Positions 1 to 8,363 of a stretch of 64,000 nt of DNA are shown here, piece after piece. This DNA is from Pseudaquabacterium inlustre (GTDB lineage Bacteria; Pseudomonadota; Gammaproteobacteria; Burkholderiales; Burkholderiaceae_C): assembly GCF_038066595.1 (NCBI RefSeq), contig NZ_JBBUTH010000011.1, positions 471,691 through 535,690 on the forward strand, in the 5' to 3' direction. How positions within the stretch are numbered: the stretch's first letter is position 1; every line of letters starts with the position of its first letter. The translations under genes were made by a program, and so were the position numbers. The notes under the pieces were generated by a model. That model had not been told where the DNA came from and made no database searches. It saw only the letters and a list, made by a program, of their open reading frames with translations.

Positions 1-953
1 GTGCTGCCTGCCAGCCCCGGGCGCTGCTGCAGGAAGGTGCCCACGTCGATGCGCCGGCCGCCCGGCCGCTGCAGCGTGCGCAGCGCCAGGGCACCCTCGC
101 CGCAGGCCACCACCAGACGCTGGCCCTCGGCCTGCAGCACCTGGCCGGGCGTGCCGGCGGCCCCGGGCAGCACCTCGGCGGCCCACAGCTTCACCACCTC
201 GCCCGCCAGCGTGAAGCTGGCGCCGGGGAAGGGGTCGAAGGCGCGCACGCGGCGCTCGACCTGCGTGGCCGGCTGCGACCAGTCGATCGCCGCTTCGTGC
301 TTCTCGATCTTGTGCGCGTAGGTCACGCCTTCGGCCGGCTGGGGCGTGCGCACCAGCGCATCGGGCGCGGCCAGGCCCTGCACGCACAGCGCGCCGCCCA
401 GCGCCGCCAGGCGGTCGTGCAGCGCGGCGGTGGTGTCGTCGGGGCGGATGGCTTCCTCGGCGGTCAGCAGCATGTCGCCGGTGTCCAGGCCGGCGTCCAT
501 CTGCATCAGCGTGATGCCGGTGAGGGCATCGCCGGCCTCGATGGCGCGGTGGATGGGCGCGGCGCCGCGCCAGCGCGGCAGCAGCGAGGCATGGATGTTC
601 AGGCAACCGCGCGGCGGCAGGTCGAGCACCCACTGCGGCAGGATCAGGCCGTAGGCGGCCACCACCATCACGTCTGGCGCGGTGGCTTGCAGCGCATCGC
701 GGGCGGCGGCGGCGTCCTCGGGGTACTTGCCATCCAGGCGCAGGCTGCGCGGCTGGGCGACGGTGATGCCGTGCTGCAGCGCCAGCGCCTTCACCGGCGA
801 GGGGGTGAGCTTCATGCCGCGGCCGGCCGGGCGGTCGGGCTGGGTCAGCACCAGCGGCACGCTGTGGCCGGCGGCCAGCAGCTGGCGCAGGGCCTCCGCG
901 GCGAACTCCGGCGTGCCGGCGAACACCACGCGCAGGGACGGCGCGCCGGCCAT
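1..953 (-). CDS. fmt: Methionyl-tRNA formyltransferase (3' end cut by window edge)
   Basis: Formylates the amino group of initiator methionyl-tRNA with 10-formyl-THF. Reading the minus strand from the ATG at 953 gives an open frame of 317 codons to the window edge, close to the usual family length of 310-320, so only the last few residues are missing. The formyltransferase core carries the signature GCLNIHASLLPRWRGAAP (catalytic Asn and His) and downstream QMDAGLDTGDM with the catalytic Asp. The ATG overlaps the def stop codon by one base (TGATG), so the two are translationally coupled, matching their sequential action on the N-terminus of nascent proteins. The C-terminal OB-like domain is present as far as the window allows. 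Confidence 0.96.
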   Translation of the reverse strand, partial: MAGAPSLRVVFAGTPEFAAEALRQLLAAGHSVPLVLTQPDRPAGRGMKLTPSPVKALALQHGITVAQPRSLRLDGKYPEDAAAARDALQATAPDVMVVAAYGLILPQWVLDLPPRGCLNIHASLLPRWRGAAPIHRAIEAGDALTGITLMQMDAGLDTGDMLLTAEEAIRPDDTTAALHDRLAALGGALCVQGLAAPDALVRTPQPAEGVTYAHKIEKHEAAIDWSQPATQVERRVRAFDPFPGASFTLAGEVVKLWAAEVLPGAAGTPGQVLQAEGQRLVVACGEGALALRTLQRPGGRRIDVGTFLQQRPGLAGS

Positions 954-1468
954 CAGCGGCTGCCTTGCTCGTCGCGCGTCTTCTTGATCATCTTGGTCTT
1001 GATGCGGTTGCGCTTGAGCGTGCTGAGGTACTCGACGAACACCTTGCCCATCAGGTGGTCCATCTCATGCTGCACGCACACCGCCGCCAGGCCCTCGGTG
1101 TCGAGGCTGAAGGTCTGGCCGTTGCGGTCGAGCGCGCGCACCGTCACACGGGCATGGCGCTGCACCGGTTCGTAGATGGTGGGCACGGACAGGCAGCCCT
1201 CGTCGCCGACATGCATCTCCTCGCTCACCGCGGTGAGCTCGGGGTTGATCAGCACCAGCGGCTGGTCGCGTTCGGACGAGGTGTCCATCACGATCACGCG
1301 CTCGTGCACGTCCACCTGGGTGGCGGCCAGGCCCACCCCGTCGGCCTCGTACATGGTGGCCAGCATGTCGTCGGCCAGCTGGCGGATGCGGTCATCCACC
1401 TGGGCCACGGGCTTGGCCACGGTGTGCAGGCGCGGATCGGGATAACGGAGGATCGTCAGCAGGGCCAT
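953..1468 (-). CDS. def: Peptide deformylase
   Basis: Metal-dependent hydrolase that removes the formyl group from N-formylmethionine of new proteins. All three deformylase motifs are visible in the 171-residue product: GVGLAATQ (about residues 44-51), EGCLSVP with the metal-binding Cys, and QHEMDHLMG with the HExxH metal site. Length is normal for a type 1 enzyme. It is the first gene of a def-fmt operon, divergent from the LysM-dprA-smg genes. No Shine-Dalgarno sequence is visible before the ATG; a perfect 20-bp palindrome (1478-1497) occupies the leader instead. Confidence 0.97.
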   Translation of the reverse strand: MALLTILRYPDPRLHTVAKPVAQVDDRIRQLADDMLATMYEADGVGLAATQVDVHERVIVMDTSSERDQPLVLINPELTAVSEEMHVGDEGCLSVPTIYEPVQRHARVTVRALDRNGQTFSLDTEGLAAVCVQHEMDHLMGKVFVEYLSTLKRNRIKTKMIKKTRDEQGSR

Positions 1469-1477
1469 CGGTGTGCG

Positions 1478-1497
1478 GTGTCGGGCCGGCCCGACAC
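1478..1497. promoter_or_regulatory. 20-bp perfect palindrome in the def leader
   Basis: GTGTCGGGCCGGCCCGACAC is a perfect inverted repeat ending 9 bases before the def ATG. As RNA it would form a stable GC stem where a ribosome binding site would be expected; as DNA it could be a protein site. Function is inferred from position only. Confidence 0.4.
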
Positions 1498-1737
1498 AAG
1501 GGGAAACAACTGTGGATGCGATGCAACGCCGGTGCTGGCTGCGCGCCGATGCGGGGCGGCGGGCGCCAGCGCTTTTCGTTGCGGCATCAAGGGTTTATCG
1601 GCAGAATCTGTGAGGCTGCATGAAGTATTTCAACGCCCGTGCAGTCCTTGGCGTGCCGGGGGCTGCTAGGGTGTCTGCCACGCAGCACCTGCCGCGCGGT
1701 GCGGATTGTCGCATCGGCCCATCCGGAGATCCACGCC

Positions 1738-2901
1738 ATGAGTTCACGCCAGCCCCGACCCGACCGCACGCGCCTGCAGGCGTGCGCCTGGGGCCTGCTG
1801 CCGCTGCTGATGGCAGCCAGCACCGGCGTGCAGTCGCTCGAGCCGGTGTCGCCGGCCTGGCGCGCCACCGCCCAGCAAGTGGCCGAGGCCGGCGTGGCGC
1901 TGTCCGAGCTGGCGCCCAACGCGCCGGAGTCGCACACCGTGCAGCGCGGCGACACGCTGTGGGGGGTGTCCTCGCTATTTCTGAAGAGCCCCTGGCGCTG
2001 GCCCGAGCTGTGGGGCATGAACCTCGACCAGATCCGCAACCCGCACCTGATCTACCCGGGCCAGGTGCTGGTGCTCGACAAGAGTAACGGCCGCGCGCGC
2101 CTGCGCCTGGCCGGCGCGGCGGCCGAGGGCGAGGCGCCCACCAACACCGTCAAGCTGTCGCCGCGCGTGCGCAGCCAGCTGCTCGAGAACGGCGCCATCG
2201 CGTCGATCCCGCTGAGCCTGATCGCGCCGTTCCTGAACGAGGCCGTGGTGCTCAGCGACAACGCGCTGGCCAGTGCGCCGCGCATCGTGGCCACGCAGGA
2301 GGGCCGCGTGATGGTTTCGCGCGGTGAGACCGCCTACGTGCGCGGCGACCTGGGCGGCGCGCGCAGCTTCACCGTCTACCGCCAGGCCAAGCCGCTGGCC
2401 GACCCCGAGACCCGCGAGGTGCTGGGCTTCGAGGCCGGCTACGTGGGCACGGCCGATCTGGTGCGCACGGCGGTGGAGCAGGGCGTGCCGCTGCCGGCCA
2501 CCTTCCAGCTCACCAGCGCACGGCTGGAGGCTGGCGTGGGCGACCGCCTGGCGCCGGTGCCGCCGCACGACCTGCAGGCCTATGTGCCGCATGCCCCGTC
2601 GCAGCCGGTGGGTGGCCGCGTGGTGTCGATCTACGGCGAGGCGCTGAGTGCCGGCCAGAACCAGATCGTGGCCATCAACCGTGGCGCGCGCGACGGGCTG
2701 GAGCGCGGCCATGTGCTGGCCCTGTGGCGCGCCGGCCTGCCGGCCACCGACGCCACCCAGGCCAAGCCGCAACCCATCCAGCTGCCCGACGAGCGCAGCG
2801 GTCTGCTGTTCGTGTTCCGCGTGTTCGACCGCGTGTCGTATGCGCTGATCGTCTCGGCGCTCGATCCGGTCAAGCCGGGCGACCGCTTCTCGCAGCCCTG
2901 A
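1738..2901 (+). CDS. LysM-domain secreted protein upstream of dprA
   Basis: Predicted exported peptidoglycan-associated protein of 387 residues. The ATG at 1738 is preferred over an upstream in-frame ATG at 1639 because GGAG lies 9 bases before it and the product then begins with a short basic stretch and a hydrophobic signal segment (about residues 16-30, LLPLLMAASTGVQS). A LysM module follows at about residues 64-115, with SHTVQRGDTLWGVSSLFL and HLIYPGQVL typical of the fold. The remaining 270 residues have no domain I recognise. This gene next to dprA and smg, divergent from def-fmt, is a common arrangement in Betaproteobacteria. Its specific role is unknown; LysM implies cell-wall binding. 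Confidence 0.85.
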   Translation: MSSRQPRPDRTRLQACAWGLLPLLMAASTGVQSLEPVSPAWRATAQQVAEAGVALSELAPNAPESHTVQRGDTLWGVSSLFLKSPWRWPELWGMNLDQIRNPHLIYPGQVLVLDKSNGRARLRLAGAAAEGEAPTNTVKLSPRVRSQLLENGAIASIPLSLIAPFLNEAVVLSDNALASAPRIVATQEGRVMVSRGETAYVRGDLGGARSFTVYRQAKPLADPETREVLGFEAGYVGTADLVRTAVEQGVPLPATFQLTSARLEAGVGDRLAPVPPHDLQAYVPHAPSQPVGGRVVSIYGEALSAGQNQIVAINRGARDGLERGHVLALWRAGLPATDATQAKPQPIQLPDERSGLLFVFRVFDRVSYALIVSALDPVKPGDRFSQP

Positions 2902-2920
2902 TCGGCCAGGCAGGCCGGGC

Positions 2921-4144
2921 ATGCAGCCGCACTCGGCTTCATCGCCCGGCGCGGCAGCGCCGGCCGCGCCCGACCCCGACGAACTGAACGCCTGGCTGCG
3001 CCTGCTGGCCACCCCCGGCGTGGGCCGTGACACCGCGCGGCGCCTGCTGGCCGCGTTCGGGTCGCCGCAGGCGGTGTTCCAGGCCGGTGAGCTGCCCTGC
3101 CGCAGCGTGGCGGGCGTGGCCGTGGCGGCCGCGCTGGCGCAGCGGCCACCGGGCCTGGACGACCTGCTCGACCGGGTGGCCACCTGGCTGCACGGCGCGG
3201 CCCCCGATGGCCCGCCGCGCCGCATCCTGGTGCTGGGCGACGCCGACTACCCCGGCGCGCTGCTGCACACCGCCGATCCCCCGCTGCTGCTGTACCTGGA
3301 GGGGCGTGCCGCACTGCTGAACGCGCCGGCGGTGGCCATCGTCGGCAGCCGCCGGCCCACGCCGCAGGGGCGCGAGAACGCGCGGGCCTTCGGCGCCGCT
3401 CTGCTGCGCGAGGGCTGGACGGTGGTGTCGGGCCTGGCCGCGGGCATCGACGGCGCCGCGCACGAGGGCGCGCTGCAGGCCATGGGCGAGGCCGTGCCGG
3501 GCGCCGCGCCCGGCACGGTGGCGGTGATCGGCACCGGCATCGACGTGGTCTACCCGCCGGCCCACCGGGCGCTGACCCGGCGCATCGCCCGCCAGGGTCT
3601 GCTGGTCAGCGAGCTGCCGCCCGGCGCGCCGCCGCTGGCCGCGCACTTCCCGCAACGCAACCGCCTGATCGCCGGGCTGAGCCGCGGCACGCTGGTGGTG
3701 GAGGCCGCGCTGCGCTCGGGCTCGCTGATCACTGCCCGGCTGGCGGCCGAGGCGGGGCGCGAGGTCTTCGCGCTGCCGGGCTCCATCCTGTCCAGCCAGA
3801 GCGAGGGCTGCCACGAGCTGATCCGCCAGGGGGCCACGCTGGTCGGTTCGGTGGCGCAGGTGATTGAGGAACTGGGCCGGCCCGCGCCGGCCAAGGGCGG
3901 TGCGGCGCCGCCAGACGCGCCCGGCACCCGGTCCGCCGCGACCGATGCCGTGCCCGACGCCGCAAGCGAAGCCGACGACCCCGTGCTGCGCGCACTGGGC
4001 CACGATCCGGCCTCGCTGGACGTGCTGATCGCCCGCTGCGGCTGGCCCGCGCACAGCTTGTCAGCCCATCTGCTGACCTTGGAATTGAGCGGCCAGGTGG
4101 CCCGTCTGCCAGGCGGTCTGTACCAGAGAATCGAGATCGCCTGA
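2921..4144 (+). CDS. dprA: DNA-processing protein DprA (Smf)
   Basis: Single-strand DNA binding protein that loads RecA on incoming DNA during natural transformation. The 407-residue product has an N-terminal helical region, then the Rossmann-like core with GSRRPTPQGRENA, VVSGLAAGIDGAAHEGAL, VAVIGTGIDVVYP, FPQRNRLIAGLS and GSLITARLAAEAGREVFALPG, all classic DprA blocks. After an Ala/Pro-rich linker (about residues 325-350) a C-terminal winged-helix-like segment ends the protein. It starts 19 bases after the LysM gene, so the two are probably co-transcribed. DprA is widespread and does not by itself prove competence. Confidence 0.96.
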   Translation: MQPHSASSPGAAAPAAPDPDELNAWLRLLATPGVGRDTARRLLAAFGSPQAVFQAGELPCRSVAGVAVAAALAQRPPGLDDLLDRVATWLHGAAPDGPPRRILVLGDADYPGALLHTADPPLLLYLEGRAALLNAPAVAIVGSRRPTPQGRENARAFGAALLREGWTVVSGLAAGIDGAAHEGALQAMGEAVPGAAPGTVAVIGTGIDVVYPPAHRALTRRIARQGLLVSELPPGAPPLAAHFPQRNRLIAGLSRGTLVVEAALRSGSLITARLAAEAGREVFALPGSILSSQSEGCHELIRQGATLVGSVAQVIEELGRPAPAKGGAAPPDAPGTRSAATDAVPDAASEADDPVLRALGHDPASLDVLIARCGWPAHSLSAHLLTLELSGQVARLPGGLYQRIEIA

Positions 4145-4239
4145 GCGAATTTCAGGCAGTGAGCGCCTGCTCACATGAAAGCGTCGAATTGACGCCGGAA
4201 CGCGGCGCTGCGCCGCCGCCCCGGATCCGGGCCCTGGGG

Positions 4240-4245
4240 TATAGT
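4240..4245 (+). promoter_or_regulatory. Candidate -10 box (TATAGT) 6 bases before smg ATG
   Basis: TATAGT ends 6 bases before the smg start codon and no ribosome binding site lies between, which would give a leaderless or nearly leaderless transcript. No good -35 box is seen. Confidence 0.4.
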
Positions 4246-4251
4246 GGATTC

Positions 4252-4704
4252 ATGTTCGAGGTTCTGGTCTATCTCTACGAGAACTACTGGCGCCCTGATG
4301 CGTGCCCGGATCATGTGCAGCTGACGCGCAAGCTCTCGGCCGTGGGCTTCGAGTCCGACGAGATCCAGGAAGCCCTGGTGTGGCTGGATGGCCTGGCCGA
4401 AGCGGCGCAAACCTACACCGGCGAGCAGTCCGAGGCCAGCATGCGCGTGTACTCGCCGGCCGAGCTGGACCGCCTGGGGCCTGATTCAGTGGCCTTCGTC
4501 AGCTTCCTCGAATCGGCCGGCGTGCTGCCGCCGTCGATGCGCGAGATGGTGATCGACCGCGCCAGCGCGGTGGGTGAATCGCCGCTGGCGCTGGAAGACC
4601 TGAAGGTCATCGTGCTGATGGTCTTCTGGAGCCTGGGCGAGGAGCCCGACGCGCTGATCCTCGACGAACTGTTCGTCGCGCCCGAAGAGCGGCTCATTCA
4701 CTGA
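4252..4704 (+). CDS. smg: Smg family protein (DUF494)
   Basis: Small conserved proteobacterial protein of unknown function, always found near dprA. From the ATG at 4252 the product is 150 residues (E. coli Smg is 157) and begins MFEVLVYLYENYW, the typical family start; the frame is open further upstream but that part is not family-like. The ending EERLIH is also typical. No catalytic motif is apparent. In this group of bacteria it usually lies between dprA and a topoisomerase gene; here the next gene is instead a convergent DUF1631 gene. Confidence 0.9.
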   Translation: MFEVLVYLYENYWRPDACPDHVQLTRKLSAVGFESDEIQEALVWLDGLAEAAQTYTGEQSEASMRVYSPAELDRLGPDSVAFVSFLESAGVLPPSMREMVIDRASAVGESPLALEDLKVIVLMVFWSLGEEPDALILDELFVAPEERLIH

Positions 4705-4715
4705 CCAGCCCCGTG

Positions 4716-4800
4716 CCGCGGGCCGAGCGCCGGGCAGCTCCCAAGCCGGCCCGCACCCGCCCGGTGGGTGGTGCCGCGTATCCGCGGCACCGGGTGCTCC
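4716..4800 (-). repeat. Structured interspersed repeat, copy A
   Basis: About 80 bases that match the element at 56836-56920 in opposite orientation, including a run of 20 identical bases. It folds into a main hairpin (GGTGCCGCG-GAT-ACGCGGCACC as read on the minus strand) followed by one or two weaker stems. It fills the gap between two convergent genes, so a bidirectional terminator or REP-like role is plausible. There is no clear U-tract. Confidence 0.7.
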
Positions 4801-4803
4801 AGC

Positions 4804-7227
4804 TCAATTCATCAATTTGGACGGATCGGCGTCCAGCTTGGCCAGCGCGCTGCGCGTGGCCTTGACGGTCAGCGCCTCGTCCTGCGCCGGCAGCAGCAGG
4901 CCGGCCTGCAGGTAGGCCGCCAGGCGCTGCTGCTGGAACATCAGGCAGCGGCCGGCCGGCGTGACGAACAGCGACAGCTGGCGGCGCATGCCGTGCCACA
5001 CCAGTTGCACGTTCTCGCGGCGGCCGCGCCAGTCCAGCGTGTACCAGCTGCCCACCATCAGCTCACGGGCCCAGGCCAGCATCGGCGCGGTGGGCATGGT
5101 GCCGCCATCGGACACCACTTCCATCTCGGAGCTCTCGTGGCCCGACAGGTCGAGCACCATCGACTCGTCGATCTCGATGTCCTCGGCCGCCGGCAGCAGT
5201 TCTTCCAGCGAGTCGAGCCGCTCCATCAGGTCCTGCAGGCGGTCGCTGGGGATCACCGCGGCCTTGGCCGTGAAGGCGGCGGCCAGCGCGTTGTTCAGCG
5301 CGTTGATGCGCTCGTCCTGCTTCTCGGCAGCCATGTTGGCCGAGGCCATGCCGTCGCGCAGGCGCTTGAGCAGCGGCGGCAGGCGGCGGATGACCTCGGC
5401 GCGCTCCTCGCGCGTGACCTTGGCGCTGGCCGACCAGATCAGGTCGGCGGCAGCGCGCTTCATGGCCTTGGTCTCGGTGGCCTGCGGGCCGTAGCGCACG
5501 GCCGAGGTGGCCAGCACGTCGGCCCACACCTGGAACAGGAACTGGCGAACGCCTTCCTGCACCGGCACCTCGTTGAGCATGCGGCGCAGCTCGATGGTGT
5601 ACTGGATGGCCAGCGTCTCGCGCTGCTCGACCTGCTGGGCCAGCGTGACGCCGCGGCGGGTGGCCTCGTTCTCGTTCTTGAAGTAATGCTCGAGGAACTT
5701 CTCGAACTCGGTCAGCACGGTCTGGAACACGCGGCGGCCGGTGTCGGGGTAGGCCTCGACGACCTGCACCACGCGCTTGATCTCCTTCTCGAGCGCATCG
5801 CCCACCGCGCCGCTGGCCGAATCGAGGCCCATCACGCAGGCGCCCATGCGGTCGATCAGCCGGCGCGCCGGATGATCCAGCGTGGCGAAGAAATCGGGCT
5901 CGCTGATGGCCACGCGCAGCACCGGCATCTGCAGCCGCGCGAACCACACGCGCATGGCGGCCGGGATGCGGTCTTCGGTGAGGATGCTCTGGAACATCAT
6001 CGCCACGATCTCGATCGTGGCGCGCTCGGTGGGGCTGCTGGCGGCCTGCTTGAGCGCCTGCTTGCCCTTGTCGAGCTCGTCGAGCAGCATCGGCCCGGTG
6101 GGCGCCATGGCGCCACCGGCCACCATGCCGCCGGCCAGCCCCGGGCGATGGCCACCGCGGGACGCGCCGGCACTGGCCCCTGCCGTGGTGCCGCCGGTCG
6201 GCGTGGTGCCGAAGCGGCGGCGCAGGCTGTGCTGGGCGTTCTGGATGGCCACCGACAGGGTGTCGGACACCGGCCGCGCCTGCTGGGTGTCGGAGAAGCC
6301 GGGCAGGTGCCGGCCGACCAGCCGGTTGAGCCGGCTCATCACCGCCTCGGCGTGGTCGCTGCCGCGCGCCAGTGGCGCGGCGCGGGTCATCATGCGGGTC
6401 TCCTCGCCGACCTGGCGGTCGTCGTGGCCCCAGCTGCCGTGGCCGCTGGACGGGCCGGCCAGGCCGCTGCCGGCGCGGCCGCCCAGGCCATGACCCGACG
6501 ACGGGCTGCCCGAGTGACCGAAGCCGCTGCCACCGCTGCCTGTGCCGCCACCCCCGCCGGCCCCACCCTCCCGGGCGCGGCGGATCAGCGGGCGCAGGTC
6601 CACGTCGGCCATCACGCGCTGGCCGACCAGCCAGCGGTTGGTCTCGTGGTAGGCCTCCTGGGCCAGCGCAGCGAACTCGTCGTGCAGCAGCGGCTGGGCC
6701 TCGCGCCAGTCGTCGGCCAGCAGGCCGGCCGTGCGCCAGGCGTCCAGCACCACGCGCGCCAGGATGTGGGCGCGCAGCATGTCATGGGTGTCGAGCTCGC
6801 CGCGGCGCTCGAGGAAGGCGACGCGCGAGCGCAGGTCGGTGAACTCCCAGGAAGCGCGGTCCATGATGGCCAGCGCCAGGCGCGAGGTGAGGATCTCGCG
6901 CTCGATGGTGTCGTCGTCGACCAGCGACAGGCCGCCGTCACGGCTGCCGGCCGGGGCCTGGCTGGGGATCGACGCGGTGACGCCGTGCTGCAGCACGTGG
7001 CGCAGGCCGGCGGCCATCGCGCCGTGCCAGGCGCCGGAATGCTTGATCAGGCCCTGCACCAAGTCGCGGCGGCGCTGGGCGACCGCGTACTCGGCAGGCT
7101 TGTCGAGCAGCTCGCGCGAGGCGCCGGAGACGGCGCTCACCACCGCAGGCAGGCCCTTGAGCAGCTCCTCCACGTAGCGACGCCGGGCCAGGCTGGCGAT
7201 CTGTGCGTTGTCGGCGGCGGTCGCCAT
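4804..7227 (-). CDS. DUF1631 family protein
   Basis: Large cytoplasmic-looking protein (807 residues) of the DUF1631 family, function unknown. Visible features are a helical N-terminal half, a Gly/Ser-rich low-complexity linker at about residues 205-275, then a conserved helical region (TRVEIVAMMF-like segment near residue 410 and LEKEIKRVVQVVEAYPD near 490). At about residues 710-760 there is a small beta-type domain with GSWYTLDWRGRRENVQLVWHG, reminiscent of PilZ-like folds found in this family. No signal peptide or transmembrane segment is seen. It faces the smg gene and precedes secF by about 55 bases on the same strand but is not known to take part in secretion. Confidence 0.8.
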   Translation of the reverse strand: MATAADNAQIASLARRRYVEELLKGLPAVVSAVSGASRELLDKPAEYAVAQRRRDLVQGLIKHSGAWHGAMAAGLRHVLQHGVTASIPSQAPAGSRDGGLSLVDDDTIEREILTSRLALAIMDRASWEFTDLRSRVAFLERRGELDTHDMLRAHILARVVLDAWRTAGLLADDWREAQPLLHDEFAALAQEAYHETNRWLVGQRVMADVDLRPLIRRAREGGAGGGGGTGSGGSGFGHSGSPSSGHGLGGRAGSGLAGPSSGHGSWGHDDRQVGEETRMMTRAAPLARGSDHAEAVMSRLNRLVGRHLPGFSDTQQARPVSDTLSVAIQNAQHSLRRRFGTTPTGGTTAGASAGASRGGHRPGLAGGMVAGGAMAPTGPMLLDELDKGKQALKQAASSPTERATIEIVAMMFQSILTEDRIPAAMRVWFARLQMPVLRVAISEPDFFATLDHPARRLIDRMGACVMGLDSASGAVGDALEKEIKRVVQVVEAYPDTGRRVFQTVLTEFEKFLEHYFKNENEATRRGVTLAQQVEQRETLAIQYTIELRRMLNEVPVQEGVRQFLFQVWADVLATSAVRYGPQATETKAMKRAAADLIWSASAKVTREERAEVIRRLPPLLKRLRDGMASANMAAEKQDERINALNNALAAAFTAKAAVIPSDRLQDLMERLDSLEELLPAAEDIEIDESMVLDLSGHESSEMEVVSDGGTMPTAPMLAWARELMVGSWYTLDWRGRRENVQLVWHGMRRQLSLFVTPAGRCLMFQQQRLAAYLQAGLLLPAQDEALTVKATRSALAKLDADPSKLMN

Positions 7228-7282
7228 GGTGGAGGGGGTGGACTTCGGGAGACTCAGGGTGACTCCCTACTCTATACCAGGA

Positions 7283-8338
7283 CTAAACGACCGCCCCTGC
7301 ATTCGGGTCGTTGGGGTCGTGTTCCTTGCCGGCCGCGCCCCCTCCCTTGCTGATGAGGTCTTCCCGCTTGACGCCCAGCCACATCGCGATGGCCGCCGCC
7401 ACGAACACCGACGAGTAGATGCCGAAGCAGATGCCGATGGTCAGCGCCACCGCGAAGTAGTGCAGCGTGGGACCGCCGAACAGCAGCATGGCCAGCACCA
7501 TGATCTGCGTGGAGCCGTGGGTGATGACCGTGCGGCTGATGGTGCTGGTGATGGCGTGGTCGATCACCTGCGGCGTGGTCAGCTTGCGGTACTTGCGGAA
7601 GGCCTCGCGGATCCGGTCGAAGATCACCACCGACTCGTTGACCGAGTAGCCCAGCACCGCCAGCACCGCCGCCAGCACCGCCAGCGAGAACTCCCACTGG
7701 AAGAAGGCGAAGAAGCCCAGGATGATGACCACGTCGTGCAGGTTGGCGATGATGCCGGCCACGCCGAACTTCCACTCGAAGCGGAAGGCCAGGTACAGCA
7801 CGATGCCCACCACCACGAAGGCCAGCGCCTTCAGGCCGTCGGCGGCCAGTTCCGAGCCTACGGCCGGGCCGACGAACTCGGTGCGCGAGAGCTTCACCGG
7901 CTCGGTGCCGGCCGGCGTGGTGCAGGAGGGGCGGCTGACCTGTTCGCCCTGCGGCGTGGTGTAGGCCTTGGTGCCCACGCGGCCGCTCTCGGCCTGGCAC
8001 AGCGCCTCGAAGGCGCGGGTGGCGGTGGCAGCCTGCTCGCCAGGCTTGGCCTCGCCGCGCACCGGCAGCCGCACCAGCACGTCGTGCGAGGTGCCGAAGT
8101 TCTGCACCTGCACCTCGCCGAGCTTCAGCGCCTCGATGGTGCCGCGCACCTTCTCGAGGTTGGCGGTCTGGGCGTACTCCACCTCGAGCACCGTGCCACC
8201 CTTGAACTCGATGGACAGGTGCAGGCCGCGGGTGACCAGGAAGAACACCGCGGCGGCGAAGGTGACGAAGCTGATGATGTTGAACACCAGCGCGTGCCGC
8301 ATGAACGGGATGTCGCGGCGGATGCGGAAGAATTCCAT
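7283..8338 (-). CDS. secF: Protein translocase subunit SecF
   Basis: Inner-membrane partner of SecD that uses the proton gradient to help pull proteins through SecYEG. The 351-residue product starts with a transmembrane helix (residues 17-36), has the periplasmic domain with the FKGGTVLEVEY motif, then five C-terminal helices including VLGYSVNESVVIFDRIRE, TSTISRTVITHGSTQ and FGIYSSVFVAAAIA. A longer than average periplasmic insert with TPQGEQVSRPSCTTPAG is present. GAGGA lies 8 bases before the ATG. It follows secD by 25 bases. Confidence 0.97.
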   Translation of the reverse strand: MEFFRIRRDIPFMRHALVFNIISFVTFAAAVFFLVTRGLHLSIEFKGGTVLEVEYAQTANLEKVRGTIEALKLGEVQVQNFGTSHDVLVRLPVRGEAKPGEQAATATRAFEALCQAESGRVGTKAYTTPQGEQVSRPSCTTPAGTEPVKLSRTEFVGPAVGSELAADGLKALAFVVVGIVLYLAFRFEWKFGVAGIIANLHDVVIILGFFAFFQWEFSLAVLAAVLAVLGYSVNESVVIFDRIREAFRKYRKLTTPQVIDHAITSTISRTVITHGSTQIMVLAMLLFGGPTLHYFAVALTIGICFGIYSSVFVAAAIAMWLGVKREDLISKGGGAAGKEHDPNDPNAGAVV

Positions 8339-8363
8339 GTGAGGGGTCCTCGTCGCGTTGCGG

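Noticed and set aside
4768..7353. Long plus-strand open frame (861 codons) over the DUF1631 gene
   Set aside because: Antisense shadow of a GC-rich gene; product is His/Gln/Arg-rich without domain features.
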